From: Lacisediminihabitans sp046156175
Lineage (GTDB): Bacteria > Actinomycetota > Actinomycetes > Actinomycetales > Microbacteriaceae
Direction of reading: 5' to 3'
Assembly (NCBI RefSeq): GCF_046156175.1
Contig: NZ_JAYLVL010000002.1
Coordinates: 1 to 64,000, forward strand
DNA: 64,000 nucleotides
A program made the translations under genes and the position numbers. Positions within the stretch are counted from its first letter, which is position 1. Each line of letters starts with the position of its first letter. The notes below the pieces were generated by a model. It had not been told where the DNA came from, did no database searches, and saw nothing but the letters and a program-made list of their open reading frames with translations. Of the stretch, positions 41,474 through 51,840 are shown piece after piece.

Positions 41474-43168
41474 GTGACCGATGTTCAGCACATGAAGTGG
41501 TGGGGCTGGGGACGGGATGGCGTTGCATTCCATCACGATGACAAGCCCGGGTTCGCCCCCTTCCTCACCTTCGCCCTCGGGCTCGAGCCGGGGGCGCCGA
41601 CCGTCGCGCCGCCCACGTTCGAGGATCTCGACGTTCCGGCCAGCCGGGCGAGCGCGGACTTCATCGCCCAGCTGACCGCGATCACCGGTGACGAGCACGT
41701 GACCACCGACGACATGAGCCGCGTCGTGCACACCTTCGGCAAGAGCATCCGCGACCTGATCCGCGTTCGCGCCGGGTCCCTCGCCCGCACCCCGGACGTG
41801 GTGATCTACCCCGCCGACGAATTCGAGGTGCAGCAGGTGGTGGATGCCGCGGTCGCCGCCGACGCCGTGATCATCCCCTTCGGTGGCGGAAGCAACATCG
41901 TCGGCAGCCTCGAACCGCTCGCCGAAGAGACCCGCACCGTGATCTCCCTCGACCTAGGGCGCCTCAACCGAGTGATCGACATCGACGAAGGATCCGGACT
42001 CGCGCGCATCGAAGCCGGAGCACAGGGCCCCGACCTCGAAGCCCAGCTCGAGAAGCGCGGCTGGACGATCGGTCACTTCCCCGACAGCTTCACGCACTCC
42101 ACCGTCGGTGGCTGGGTCGCCACGAGATCCTCCGGCATGCAGTCGGACAAGTACGGCGACATCGCCGACATCGCCAAGGGACTTCGCGTCGTGCGCCCGG
42201 GAACCGTGCTCGTCATCCGCGCCGTGCCGAGCGCTTCCACCGGCCCGAGCGTGCGGGAGATGATCCTCGGCAGCGAGGGGCGCCTCGGCGTGATCACCGA
42301 GGTGACCGTACAGGTGCACCGCATCCCGGTGAAGCGTGAGATCCAGGCCTACCTCTACCCCACCTGGACCGATGGGCTCGCCGCGATGAAGGAGATCTCG
42401 GAAAGCGACGCCACTCCCTCGGTAACCCGGGTCTCCGACGGTCGCGAGACCGTGTTCTCGTTCGCGACCAGCAAGGAGAGCAAGGGAATCTCGAGCCTCG
42501 TGACCAAGGGCCTCGGCGTCTTCCTCAAATCGAAGGGCTGGGACACCGACAAGATGTGCCTGTCGTTCATCGGCTACGAGGGCAGCGAAGAGCATGTGGC
42601 CCGCAACGAGAAGCTCGTCGGGCGCATCGTCAAGAAGCACGGCGGCATCGGAGTGGGCAAGGGACCCGGCGCCCTCTACGACCAGAAGAAGTTCGACACC
42701 CCGTACATCCGCGACTTCCTGCTCGACCTCGGCGGCTCCGCGGATGTCTCGGAGACCTCGGCCCCCTGGTCGAAGCTCCCCGGACTGTACGACAACGTGA
42801 TGGCCGCCGCGAACAAGGCCTTCGATGAGATCGGGGTCAAGGGCTGGATCATGGCCCACCTCTCCCACTCGTACCACTCGGGAGCGTGCCTGTACTTCAC
42901 CTTCGCCTACCTGCCGAGCGGCGACTCACTCGACCAGTACGACGTCGTGAAGAGCGCCATCCAGCAGGCCTTCATCGACTCGGGCGGAACCGTGTCGCAC
43001 CACCACGGTGTCGGCCTCGAGCATGCGCCGTGGCTCGAGCAGGACATCTCCACCGGAGGGGTCGCGGTGATGCAGGGACTGTTCGACTCGGCCGACCCGA
43101 CGAACACCTTCAACCCGGGCAAGATCATCACGTCGGCCCCGGTGCCGGCGGCGGCCCTGCGGGACTGA
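41474..43168 (+). CDS. FAD-binding oxidase, alkyl-dihydroxyacetone-phosphate synthase-like
   Basis: The 564-residue protein is a vanillyl-alcohol-oxidase/PCMH flavoprotein of the AGPS type. It starts MKWWGWGRDGVAFHHDDKPGF, has a FAD loop at VIIPFGGGSNIVGSLEPL, SFTHSTVGGWVATRSSGM, ILGSEGRLGVITEV, and near the C-terminus a histidine triplet at residues 509-511 in GTVSHHHGVG. That triplet is in the active site of known ADPS enzymes, which swap the acyl group of acyl-DHAP for a fatty alcohol to make the ether bond. A D-lactate-type oxidase is the alternative, but the N-terminal motif and His triplet favour ADPS. It closes the plus-strand operon. Confidence 0.85.
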   Translation: MTDVQHMKWWGWGRDGVAFHHDDKPGFAPFLTFALGLEPGAPTVAPPTFEDLDVPASRASADFIAQLTAITGDEHVTTDDMSRVVHTFGKSIRDLIRVRAGSLARTPDVVIYPADEFEVQQVVDAAVAADAVIIPFGGGSNIVGSLEPLAEETRTVISLDLGRLNRVIDIDEGSGLARIEAGAQGPDLEAQLEKRGWTIGHFPDSFTHSTVGGWVATRSSGMQSDKYGDIADIAKGLRVVRPGTVLVIRAVPSASTGPSVREMILGSEGRLGVITEVTVQVHRIPVKREIQAYLYPTWTDGLAAMKEISESDATPSVTRVSDGRETVFSFATSKESKGISSLVTKGLGVFLKSKGWDTDKMCLSFIGYEGSEEHVARNEKLVGRIVKKHGGIGVGKGPGALYDQKKFDTPYIRDFLLDLGGSADVSETSAPWSKLPGLYDNVMAAANKAFDEIGVKGWIMAHLSHSYHSGACLYFTFAYLPSGDSLDQYDVVKSAIQQAFIDSGGTVSHHHGVGLEHAPWLEQDISTGGVAVMQGLFDSADPTNTFNPGKIITSAPVPAAALRD

Positions 43169-43190
43169 CCCCGGCGGTACTGACCGAAAA

Positions 43191-43226
43191 CGAGAAAGGC
43201 CGGACCCCAGGGTCCGGCCTTTCTCG
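43191..43226. terminator. Bidirectional terminator between ADPS-like and DsbA-like genes
   Basis: Perfect 17-bp arms (cgagaaaggccggaccc and its complement) enclose a two-base loop, with A and T stretches allowing termination on both strands of these convergent genes. Confidence 0.9.
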
Positions 43227-43270
43227 TCAGGCGTCACTTGTCCGGCGCGAGTCGGTGTTGAGCGGGTGAG

Positions 43271-44194
43271 CTAGTTGCCGTCGGCAGCCGACGGCGACGG
43301 GCTCGGCGTCGCCGAGGAGTCTTCGCTGAAACTGTCCCCGGCGGCCTTCGACACCGCGGTCGCGAAGTCTGCGGCGTTGTCGATGGCTCCGCCGTACTTC
43401 TTGCCGTTGATGATCACGGTGGGAGTGGACGAGAGATTCTTCACATCCGTGCCGGCGAGCGGATCGGTCGTCGCCCGGGCGGTCGCGGCATTCGTCCACG
43501 ACTTGAACTTCTGGTCGGTGATGCAGTTGGCGATGGAATCGGCCTTGCCCACCTTCGCCTTCTTCGTGAGCGAGATGATCTGGTCGTCCGTGAGGCCCTC
43601 GGTGTTCTCCTTGGGTTGGTTCTCGAAGAGCAGCGCGCTGAAGTCGAAGAACTGGTTGGGCGAGTAGTTCGCCACGCAAGCGGCCGCGTTCGCGGACCTC
43701 GTGGAGTACTTCTTGCCGAGCGAGGACTGGTCGAGGATGGCGACCGGGTGAATCTCGAGAGTTGCCGCCCCCGTTGAGACCCACTTCTTGATCTGCTCCG
43801 CGTTGGTCGCTTCGAAGTCACCGCAGTAGGGGCACTGGTAGTCGATGTAGACGCGCAGGTCGATCACGTTGGCGGCGTTGGTCTTGGACGGCACGGGCTT
43901 GGCCCCCGGTTGGAGCGCTGCGGTCGGCACGGCCTTGAACCCCTGGCCGATCTTGATGCCGTCGCTGATCATGTTCGCGGGGCCGGGAGAAGGCGGCCGC
44001 ACGCTGTTCACGATCACGAGACCGATGACGGCGACGATGGCGATCACCAGGACGGCGAGGCTGCCCTGCAGGATCACCCGACTGCGACGATCCTTCTTCT
44101 TCTGCTGTTCGCGCAGCGCACGGGCCTTCTCACGCGCAGCCTCACGCCTCTCGTTCTTGCTGAGACCTTTGTCACTCGAACCGTCGTAGGTCAT
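43271..44194 (-). CDS. Membrane-anchored DsbA-like thioredoxin-fold protein
   Basis: The 307-residue protein has a basic, coiled N-terminal segment (ERREAAREKARALREQQKKK), one transmembrane helix (about 40-63) and an extracellular DsbA_FrnE/thioredoxin_4 domain with the CPYC active site in YIDYQCPYCGDFEA near 117-120 and the cis-Pro in SSTPTVIINGKKY. It should handle disulfides of exported proteins. The Ser/Pro tail is low complexity. Confidence 0.92.
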   Translation of the reverse strand: MTYDGSSDKGLSKNERREAAREKARALREQQKKKDRRSRVILQGSLAVLVIAIVAVIGLVIVNSVRPPSPGPANMISDGIKIGQGFKAVPTAALQPGAKPVPSKTNAANVIDLRVYIDYQCPYCGDFEATNAEQIKKWVSTGAATLEIHPVAILDQSSLGKKYSTRSANAAACVANYSPNQFFDFSALLFENQPKENTEGLTDDQIISLTKKAKVGKADSIANCITDQKFKSWTNAATARATTDPLAGTDVKNLSSTPTVIINGKKYGGAIDNAADFATAVSKAAGDSFSEDSSATPSPSPSAADGN

Positions 44195-44434
44195 CGAACC
44201 TCACTCGCTATCCATCAATGCCGTGGCCATCAGCCGCTGCAGTTTGCCGTGAGCGGAGCCCTAAGAACACTAGACACGCAGTCTGGGAAAAAGCCAAAGT
44301 GCCAGCCGCTTAAGCCTATCGAGGGGAATTGGCCCCCTGGTGCACCCTGTTCGAGTGGCATAATGGCCTTGCACTACCATCCATTCACTACGGATCGTCC
44401 GGCACGTACCTGCCGGTGAAGGAGTTGTACAACC

Positions 44435-45529
<1,095 letters not shown>

Positions 45530-45547
45530 GCAGTCGAATACCCTTCG

Positions 45548-45584
45548 GTGCGGGCGGCGATCACGATCGTCGCCCGCACTTTTT
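45548..45584 (+). terminator. Rho-independent terminator of the msiK-type gene
   Basis: A 14-bp stem (gtgcgggcggcgat with one G-U pair), a 4-base loop and TTTTT follow the stop codon by about 18 bp. Confidence 0.92.
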
Positions 45585-45616
45585 CGTCCGCACTACAACT
45601 CCGTTAGGCAACGCAC

Positions 45617-46894
45617 ATGAGCGGTTCCCTGAACATCACGTCCGCGACAGTCGATCCAGCGCTCCTGGACCTACCGTGGAACCTCCCGCTCGACACCTGG
45701 CCGGACAGCGTGATCGCCGCGCTCCCCAAGGGCATCTCGCGCCACCTCGTGCGCTTCGTGCATCTCAGCGGCTATGTGATCGCGATCAAGGAGACCTCGT
45801 CGGAGCTCGCCCGCCGGGAGTACGAGATGCTGCGCACCCTGCAGAAGCTCGATGTGCCCTGCGTCGACCCGGTCGCGGTCATCACCAATCGAACGGATGA
45901 CGAGGGCAACGAGCTCGATTCCGTGCTCGTCACCCGCCACCTGAAGTTCTCGCTGCCCTATCGGGCGCTGTATTCGCAGACTCTGCGCCCCGAGACCGCG
46001 ACCCGCACTGTCGATGCGCTGGCCGTTCTCCTCGTGCGCCTGCACATCATCGGGTTCTTCTGGGGCGACGTGTCGCTCTCCAACACCCTCTTCCGCCGGG
46101 ATGCCGGCTCCTTCGCCGCCTACCTGGTGGATGCCGAGACCGGCCAGCTCTACAACGGACTGTCGAACGGCCAACGGGAGAACGATCTCGAGATCGCCCG
46201 GGTGAACATCGCCGGTGAGCTGCTCGACCTCGCCGCGGGCGGGCGACTCGAGGAGGGACTGGATCCCGTCGAGGTGTCGAACGGAATCGTCGCGGCCTAT
46301 CGCAGCCTCTGGGTCGAGCTCACCGGATCCGAATCCTTCTCCTCCTCCGAACGCTGGCGCATCAACGAGCGGGTCGAACGACTCAACGAGCTCGGATTCG
46401 ACATCGAGGAGCTGGCCATCAAGACCGACGACACCGGCTCACAGGTGCGCATCCAGCCCAAGGTCGTGGATGCCGGGCACCACCAGCGCCGCCTGCTGCG
46501 CCTTACCGGCCTCGACGCCCAAGAGAACCAGGCGCGTCGCCTGCTCAACGACCTCGACTCCTACACCGCCACGTTCAACAAACAGGGCGACGACGAGGAG
46601 ATGGTGGCCCACGAGTGGCTCGCGAAGGTCTTCGAGCCCGTGATCCGCGCCATCCCCCGCGATCTCAAGGGACGACTGGAGCCGGCGGAGATGTTCCACC
46701 AGCTGCTGGAGCACCGGTGGTACCTGTCGCAGAACGAGAACCGCGACGTTCCCCTCGCCGAGGCCGTCAGTTCCTATATCGACACCGTCTTGCGCCACCG
46801 TCGGGACGAGGCGACGGTCATCGCTCCGGCTACCGGCACGATCACCCTGCCGGTGGACGTCATCGCGGAGGACGACTGGCGCTCGAAAGTCTGA
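45617..46894 (+). CDS. DUF4032 protein with kinase-like core
   Basis: The 425-residue protein has an LPS-kinase-like N-terminal half: the lysine-containing GYVIAIKETSSELARREYEML, catalytic-loop-like FFWGDVSLSNTLFRRD, and metal-loop-like AYLVDAETG. A DUF4032 domain follows (YDE-type QTKVVD region: GSQVRIQPKVVDAGHHQRRLLRLTGL). These suggest a phosphotransferase acting on an unknown small molecule or protein. It is widely conserved in actinomycetes. Confidence 0.87.
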   Translation: MSGSLNITSATVDPALLDLPWNLPLDTWPDSVIAALPKGISRHLVRFVHLSGYVIAIKETSSELARREYEMLRTLQKLDVPCVDPVAVITNRTDDEGNELDSVLVTRHLKFSLPYRALYSQTLRPETATRTVDALAVLLVRLHIIGFFWGDVSLSNTLFRRDAGSFAAYLVDAETGQLYNGLSNGQRENDLEIARVNIAGELLDLAAGGRLEEGLDPVEVSNGIVAAYRSLWVELTGSESFSSSERWRINERVERLNELGFDIEELAIKTDDTGSQVRIQPKVVDAGHHQRRLLRLTGLDAQENQARRLLNDLDSYTATFNKQGDDEEMVAHEWLAKVFEPVIRAIPRDLKGRLEPAEMFHQLLEHRWYLSQNENRDVPLAEAVSSYIDTVLRHRRDEATVIAPATGTITLPVDVIAEDDWRSKV

Positions 46895-46909
46895 CCCGCC
46901 GCGCCGACG

Positions 46910-47932
46910 CTACTTCTTCTTCGCGCGCTGCTTCGAGATCTCGTAGAGGGTGACGCTCGCGGCGATACCGGCGTTGAGCGACTCGGTCGAGGAGTTGATC
47001 GGGATCGAGATCACGGCATCACAGGTCTCGGTCACGAGGCGGGAGAGTCCCTTTCCCTCGCTGCCGACGACGACCACCAGCGGCTCCTTCGCCCAGGACA
47101 GTTCGGGCAGCGGAGTGTCACCGTCGCCAGCGAGACCGAGCACGAACACGCCGCGCTCCTTGAACGCCTTGAGCGTCTGAGTGAGGTTCGATGCCATCGC
47201 GACGGGCGTGCGGGCAGCGGCACCCGCCGAAGTCTTCCACGCAGCGGCGGTGAGACCCACCGAACGACGCTGCGGCACGATCACGCCGTGACCACCGAAT
47301 GCGGCGACCGAGCGGATGATGGCGCCGAGGTTGCGCGGATCGGTCACGCCGTCGAGCGCGACCAGGAGCGGAACCCGCCCGCTTGCCACGATCTTGTCGA
47401 GGAGGTCGGTGGGGTGCGCGTACTCGTAAGGCGGAACTTTGAGGGCGAGCCCCTGGTGAACCGAGTCGAAGCCGGCGAGGCGGTCGAGCTCCGGGCGCAT
47501 GACCTCGAGAATCGGCAGGCCGCGCTTGGTCGCGATCTGCATGACCTCTTTGACGCGGTCGTCGTATTCGATGCGGGTCGCGATGTAGAGAGCGGTCGCC
47601 GGGATCTTGGCGCGGAGAGCCTCGAGCACCGAGTTGCGGCCGGTGACGACCTCGAACTCGTCGGTCTGCTTCGGACGCTGTGCACGCTGGGGACCGGCAG
47701 CACGCTGCGGCGCACCCGTGCTCGACGGCTTCTTCGTGCCGCCGGCAGCGGCGAAACGGTCATTGGCCGCTTTGCGCTTGCCCGCGGGATGGTACGGACG
47801 ATCGACGGCCTTGGGGGTGGGCTTCTTACCCTCGAGCGCCTGGCGACCCTGGCCACCGGAGCCGACCTGCTTGCCGGTGCTGCTCTTGCGCACGGCACCC
47901 GCGCGCGGCTTGTTGGCTCCACTGCTCTTCAT
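46910..47932 (-). CDS. rlmB: 23S rRNA 2'-O-methyltransferase, RlmB/TrmH family
   Basis: The 340-residue SpoU protein has a long basic Lys/Gly/Pro N-terminal tail (1-90), an L30e-like substrate-binding domain, and a SPOUT core with LVALDGVTDPRNLGAIIRSVAAFGG, VVVGSEGKGLSRLV and IPINSSTESLNAGIAASVTLYE that bind SAM in the trefoil knot. It probably methylates G2251 (E. coli numbering) of 23S rRNA. Its ATG shares a base with the cysS stop (TAATG). Confidence 0.93.
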   Translation of the reverse strand: MKSSGANKPRAGAVRKSSTGKQVGSGGQGRQALEGKKPTPKAVDRPYHPAGKRKAANDRFAAAGGTKKPSSTGAPQRAAGPQRAQRPKQTDEFEVVTGRNSVLEALRAKIPATALYIATRIEYDDRVKEVMQIATKRGLPILEVMRPELDRLAGFDSVHQGLALKVPPYEYAHPTDLLDKIVASGRVPLLVALDGVTDPRNLGAIIRSVAAFGGHGVIVPQRRSVGLTAAAWKTSAGAAARTPVAMASNLTQTLKAFKERGVFVLGLAGDGDTPLPELSWAKEPLVVVVGSEGKGLSRLVTETCDAVISIPINSSTESLNAGIAASVTLYEISKQRAKKK

Positions 47933-49347
47933 TAGTCAAGACTCCAATGCGACCCCGACGGGGTGTCTTCGATCTGGATGCCGGCTGCGGCAAGTTCATC
48001 GCGAATGCGATCGGCGGACAGGAAATCGCGCGCCTTGCGTGCCGCGTCCCTGTCCTCGAGCAATTTCTCGACGAGAGTTGCGAGCGCTACACTCGCCGGA
48101 TCATCCGCAGCAGTCTGCCACTCTACGGCCATCGGGTTGATTCCGAGAACTTCCGTCATCGCCAACACCTGGCCCTGCAGGGCTGCGGCGCTGCCGAGGT
48201 CCTCCGCATCGAGAGCCGCGTTGCCGGCACGAACCTGCTCGTGGAGCACGGCCATCGCCTGCGGAATGGCGAGGTCGTCGTCCATCGCCTCGGCGAATTC
48301 GTCGGGAATGGTCTCCACGCCGGTGCCAGCGAACTGGGTTCCCTCGAGGCGACGGGCAGCGCGGTCGAGGAACACCTCGATGCGATCGAGGGCGGCTTCC
48401 GCTTCGAGAAGCGCGCCATCGTGATAGTCGATGGTGGAGCGGTAGTGAGCGGAGCCGAGGTAGTACCGAACGACGAGCGGGCGAGCCTGATCGAGGAACT
48501 CGGCCGCGAAGATCGAGTTGCCGAGCGACTTGGACATCTTCTGTCCGTTCACATTGACGAGCCCGTTGTGCACCCAGACGCCCGCGAAGCCATGGCCGGC
48601 GGCGGATGACTGGGCCAGCTCGTTCTCGTGGTGCGGGAACCGCAGGTCCAAACCGCCACCGTGGATGTCGAACCGGGTGCCGAGATACTGCTGCGACATC
48701 GCGGAGCACTCGATGTGCCACCCCGGGCGGCCGTCGCCCCAGGGCGAAGGGTAAGCGGCGGAGGCCGGCTCGTCCTGTTTATGCCCCTTCCACAGAGCGA
48801 AGTCGCGGGCATCGCGCTTGCCCCGGCTCGGCGCATCGGCGGATGCCGCCATGTCTGCGGGCTTCTGGTTGGTGAGCTCGCCGTAGGCCGGCCAGGACGC
48901 CACGTCGAAGTAGACGTCGCCCGATTCGTCGTCGGCGGCGTAGGCGTGACCGCGCTCGATCAGCTCCGCGATCAAGCGCTGCATCTGCGGGATGCTGGCG
49001 GTCGCGCGCGGCTCGTAGGTGGGCGCGAGGATGCCGAGGCGCTCGTACCCCCGGGTGAACTCGAGCTCGAAGCGGTAGGCGAGAGCCCACCATTCCTCGC
49101 TCCCGGTGGCCGCGCTCGCGAGGATCTTGTCGTCGATGTCGGTGACGTTACGCACGAGCGTGACGTCGTATCCGCGATAGCCGAGCCAGCGTCGCCACTG
49201 GTCGTAGACGAGGGCGGAGCGCAGGTGACCGATGTGCGGCGAGGACTGCACCGTGGGTCCGCAGACGTAGATGCCGACCTTGCCTTCGACGATCGGCACA
49301 AGGTCGAGAAGCCCCTGCGAGCGGGAATCGTAGAGGCGCACTGTCAC
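47932..49347 (-). CDS. cysS: Cysteinyl-tRNA synthetase
   Basis: The 471-residue class I synthetase has HIGH as SPHIGHLRSAL, KMSKS in GQKMSKSLGNS, and zinc ligands Cys (YVCGPT), Cys (HIECSAM) and HHEN. A GTG start at 49347 (VTVRLYDSRSQG) gives the standard length; the frame extending to 49467 is rejected because it enters ispDF. It lies in the carD-ispDF-cysS-rlmB operon, an arrangement typical of actinomycetes. Confidence 0.96.
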   Translation of the reverse strand: MTVRLYDSRSQGLLDLVPIVEGKVGIYVCGPTVQSSPHIGHLRSALVYDQWRRWLGYRGYDVTLVRNVTDIDDKILASAATGSEEWWALAYRFELEFTRGYERLGILAPTYEPRATASIPQMQRLIAELIERGHAYAADDESGDVYFDVASWPAYGELTNQKPADMAASADAPSRGKRDARDFALWKGHKQDEPASAAYPSPWGDGRPGWHIECSAMSQQYLGTRFDIHGGGLDLRFPHHENELAQSSAAGHGFAGVWVHNGLVNVNGQKMSKSLGNSIFAAEFLDQARPLVVRYYLGSAHYRSTIDYHDGALLEAEAALDRIEVFLDRAARRLEGTQFAGTGVETIPDEFAEAMDDDLAIPQAMAVLHEQVRAGNAALDAEDLGSAAALQGQVLAMTEVLGINPMAVEWQTAADDPASVALATLVEKLLEDRDAARKARDFLSADRIRDELAAAGIQIEDTPSGSHWSLD

Positions 49348-49357
49348 GCGCACCAGC

Positions 49358-50557
49358 CTACCGAGTGCTCCCCGACCGAATGCGCTGAAGAAGGCAGGTC
49401 GCGACGACGCTGATACCGTCGCCCCGCCCGGTGAATCCGAGCCCGTCGGAGGTCGTCGCCGCCACACTCACCGGAGCCCCGACGAGTGCGCTGAGCCTGG
49501 TCTCGATCTCCGCTCGCCGGGTGCCGATCTTCGGATGGTTCGCCACGACCTGCACCGAGACGTTGCCGATCGCGAACCCGGCGGCTTCCACGAGCTCCAC
49601 GGTCGCGGCGAGGAAGACCTCGCCATGGGCATCCGCGAACCGGGGATCCGAGGTGCCGAAGTTCGAGCCGAGGTCACCGAGGCCGGATGCCGAGAGCAGC
49701 GCATCGCAGATGGCGTGGCTGACCGCATCCCCGTCGCTGTGCCCGGCGAGGCCGACCTCCCCCGGCCAGAACACGCCGCCCAGCCAGAGCGGACTCGACT
49801 CGTCGAAGGCATGCACATCGATGCCGATGCCGGTGCGGGTCTCCGCCGGCACGACCGCGGCGAGCAGGGACTCGGCTCGCCGGAGGTCCCACGGTGTGGT
49901 GATCTTGAAGGCGAGGGCATCGCCGTCGATCACGACCACCGGGTGACCGGCGGCAGCGAAGAGGGCGGCATCATCGGTGTGGTCGGCGCTCGCGTCCGCG
50001 TAGGCGGCAACGAGCTGCTCCCGCGGGAAGCCCTGCGGGGTCTGCACCGCCACGAGCTCCGAGCGATCGACGGTGGAGACCGCGAGCCCGCCCTCCACCC
50101 GCTTGATCGTGTCGGCGACAGCGAGGCCGGGGATCACACCGGAGCCGGTCTGACGCACCGCCGCGACCACGGCGTCGAACTGGGCAGGCGGCGTGAACGA
50201 CCTGGCCGCATCGTGAACGAGCACGATCCGGACACCCGCTGCGAGCGCGGCGAGGCCCGCCGCGACGGAGCCCTGGCGCGAATCGGAACCGATGACGACG
50301 GTCACCGATTCGTGAGCGGCCCCGGCGACCTCGGTCGCAAGCGCGCGTGCTTCGTCGACCCAGTCGGCGGGCGCGACCACAACGACCTGGGCAGACTCGC
50401 CGCAGCGGAAGACCCCCTCGAGGGCATGCACCAGGATAGGTCGACCGGAGACCGGCACGAAAGCCTTGGGATGCGCGTGCCCGAGACGCGAACCACTGCC
50501 GGCGGCGACGACGATGATGCCGACATCGGGCTCGGGGTTAGGACGCAAGAACCTCAT
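49358..50557 (-). CDS. ispDF: Bifunctional IspD/IspF of the MEP isoprenoid pathway
   Basis: The 399-residue fusion has an IspD cytidylyltransferase at the N-terminus (VVAAGSGSRLGHAHPKAFVP, VLVHDAARSFTPP) and IspF cyclodiphosphate synthase from about 240 (RTGIGIDVHAFDESSPLWLGG with zinc ligands Asp and His, GHSDGDAVSHAICDALLSA, NVSVQVVANHPKIG). It makes CDP-methylerythritol and later the 2,4-cyclodiphosphate; the intervening IspE step is encoded elsewhere. The start overlaps the carD stop by 20 bp. Confidence 0.95.
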   Translation of the reverse strand: MRFLRPNPEPDVGIIVVAAGSGSRLGHAHPKAFVPVSGRPILVHALEGVFRCGESAQVVVVAPADWVDEARALATEVAGAAHESVTVVIGSDSRQGSVAAGLAALAAGVRIVLVHDAARSFTPPAQFDAVVAAVRQTGSGVIPGLAVADTIKRVEGGLAVSTVDRSELVAVQTPQGFPREQLVAAYADASADHTDDAALFAAAGHPVVVIDGDALAFKITTPWDLRRAESLLAAVVPAETRTGIGIDVHAFDESSPLWLGGVFWPGEVGLAGHSDGDAVSHAICDALLSASGLGDLGSNFGTSDPRFADAHGEVFLAATVELVEAAGFAIGNVSVQVVANHPKIGTRRAEIETRLSALVGAPVSVAATTSDGLGFTGRGDGISVVATCLLQRIRSGSTR

Positions 50558-51020
50558 CGAGCACGGTCGAGGCCTTCTCTTCGTCGGTCTTCTCGGCGAG
50601 GGCGAGTTCGGAGACGAGGATCTGCCTGGCCTTGGCGAGCATGCTCTTCTCGCCGGCGGACAGCCCCCGGTCCTGGTCGCGGCGCCAGAGATCGCGAACG
50701 ACCTCGGACACCTTGATCACGTCTCCCGAGGCGAGCTTCTCCAGGTTGGCTTTGAAACGGCGTGACCAGTTGGTCGGCTCCTCGGTGAACGGGGCCCGCA
50801 ACACTTCGAAGACGCGGTCGAGGCCCTCCTGCCCGATGACATCACGAACCCCGACGAGATCGACATTATCTGCCGGTACCTCGATCACGAGGCCGCCCTG
50901 CGCGACGGTGAGTTTGAGGTAGAGCTTGTCTTCGCCCTTGACCTTGCGCGTCTTCACTTCGGTGATCGTCGCCGCACCGTGGTGGGGATAAACAACCGTC
51001 TCGCCGACCTCGAAAAGCAT
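50538..51020 (-). CDS. carD: CarD-family RNA polymerase-binding regulator
   Basis: The 160-residue protein begins MLFEVGETVVYPHHGAATI, the RNA-polymerase beta-interacting Tudor-like domain, followed by a helical DNA-binding domain with the wedge Trp in RDLWRRDQDRGLSAGEKSML. CarD stabilises open complexes at rRNA and many other promoters. ATG 51020 matches the family N-terminus; a GTG at 51029 would add three residues. It heads the operon with ispDF, cysS and rlmB. Confidence 0.95.
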   Translation of the reverse strand: MLFEVGETVVYPHHGAATITEVKTRKVKGEDKLYLKLTVAQGGLVIEVPADNVDLVGVRDVIGQEGLDRVFEVLRAPFTEEPTNWSRRFKANLEKLASGDVIKVSEVVRDLWRRDQDRGLSAGEKSMLAKARQILVSELALAEKTDEEKASTVLDEVLAS

Positions 51021-51181
51021 TGCTGGCACTCCGTTTCAGTGGCCGTCAGTTTATCACAGGGCCTTTTCCGTGGCGGGGGCGGGAGGCCTTGGCCGCCGCC
51101 GCCGTAGGCTAAACTTCGAACTGGTTTCGTTGGCCATCCGCTGCGACATCGCCGTGTTTTCGTATCGTTCTGGAGGGTCCC

Positions 51182-51742
51182 GTGAGAGCTCGCATCGTCG
51201 CAACCGTCGTAGTGGCGGCTTCGCTGTTGCTCTCCACTGCCGGCTGCAGCTTCTTCGCGCCGCAGTCGACACTCAAGAAGTACGACCCGAGCGACGGGGT
51301 GGGCGTCACCGTCGGCCAGGTGAAGGTGCGCAACGCACTGCTCCTCACCAAGGACGGGCAGGAGGCGAGCTTCCTCGTCAACCTCGTCAACGACGGCCAG
51401 AAGACCGTGAACGTGCTCATCCAGTACGACGGCACGACCGCCGAGGGGACCTCCGGCAAGGTCGACACCCGCGTTCAGCTCGACGCAGGGGAAGTCAAGA
51501 CCTTCGGATCCTCCGACACCCGCCAGCTGATCTTCAGCGGAATCGACTCCAAGCCCGGATCCCTCTTCCCCGTCTTCGTCCAGTACGGCACGGAGACCGG
51601 GGACCAGTTGCTCGTGCCGGTGCTCGACGGGTCACTCTCCGAATACTCGAAGCTGCTGCCGATGCCGCTGCCGACCGCCACCCCGCCGGTGAACCCGACG
51701 GTCATCCCGGTCCCCACCCCCACGGCGAAGACCACCCCGTAG
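51182..51742 (+). CDS. Putative lipoprotein, divergent from carD
   Basis: From a GTG start the 186-residue protein has a lipoprotein signal (VVVAASLLLSTAGC), an immunoglobulin-like middle region (VKVRNALLLTKDGQEASFLV, FLVNLVNDGQKTVNVLI) and a Pro/Thr C-terminal tail. It resembles the copper-chaperone-like or DUF461-type exported proteins without the His/Met ligands. Homologues are sometimes misnamed DNA modification methylases; nothing supports that here. Confidence 0.82.
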   Translation: MRARIVATVVVAASLLLSTAGCSFFAPQSTLKKYDPSDGVGVTVGQVKVRNALLLTKDGQEASFLVNLVNDGQKTVNVLIQYDGTTAEGTSGKVDTRVQLDAGEVKTFGSSDTRQLIFSGIDSKPGSLFPVFVQYGTETGDQLLVPVLDGSLSEYSKLLPMPLPTATPPVNPTVIPVPTPTAKTTP

Positions 51743-51751
51743 CCGCTGGGC

Positions 51752-51840
51752 CGAAGCGGACCCCGCTCGCGGGTGGCGCCTAGGGTATAGGGCTCGAAGC
51801 GGAGCCCGCTCGCGGGTGTCCGCCTAGGGTTCAGGGCTCG
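51752..51840. repeat. 43-bp direct repeat with hairpin, two copies and a stub
   Basis: Units begin cgaagcgga at 51752 and 51795, with the first bases of a third at 51839 inside the regX3 3' end. Each full unit carries a cccgc-tc-gcggg hairpin and cctaggg. It fills the gap between the lipoprotein and regX3 stops, so it may act as a duplicated terminator. Confidence 0.8.
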
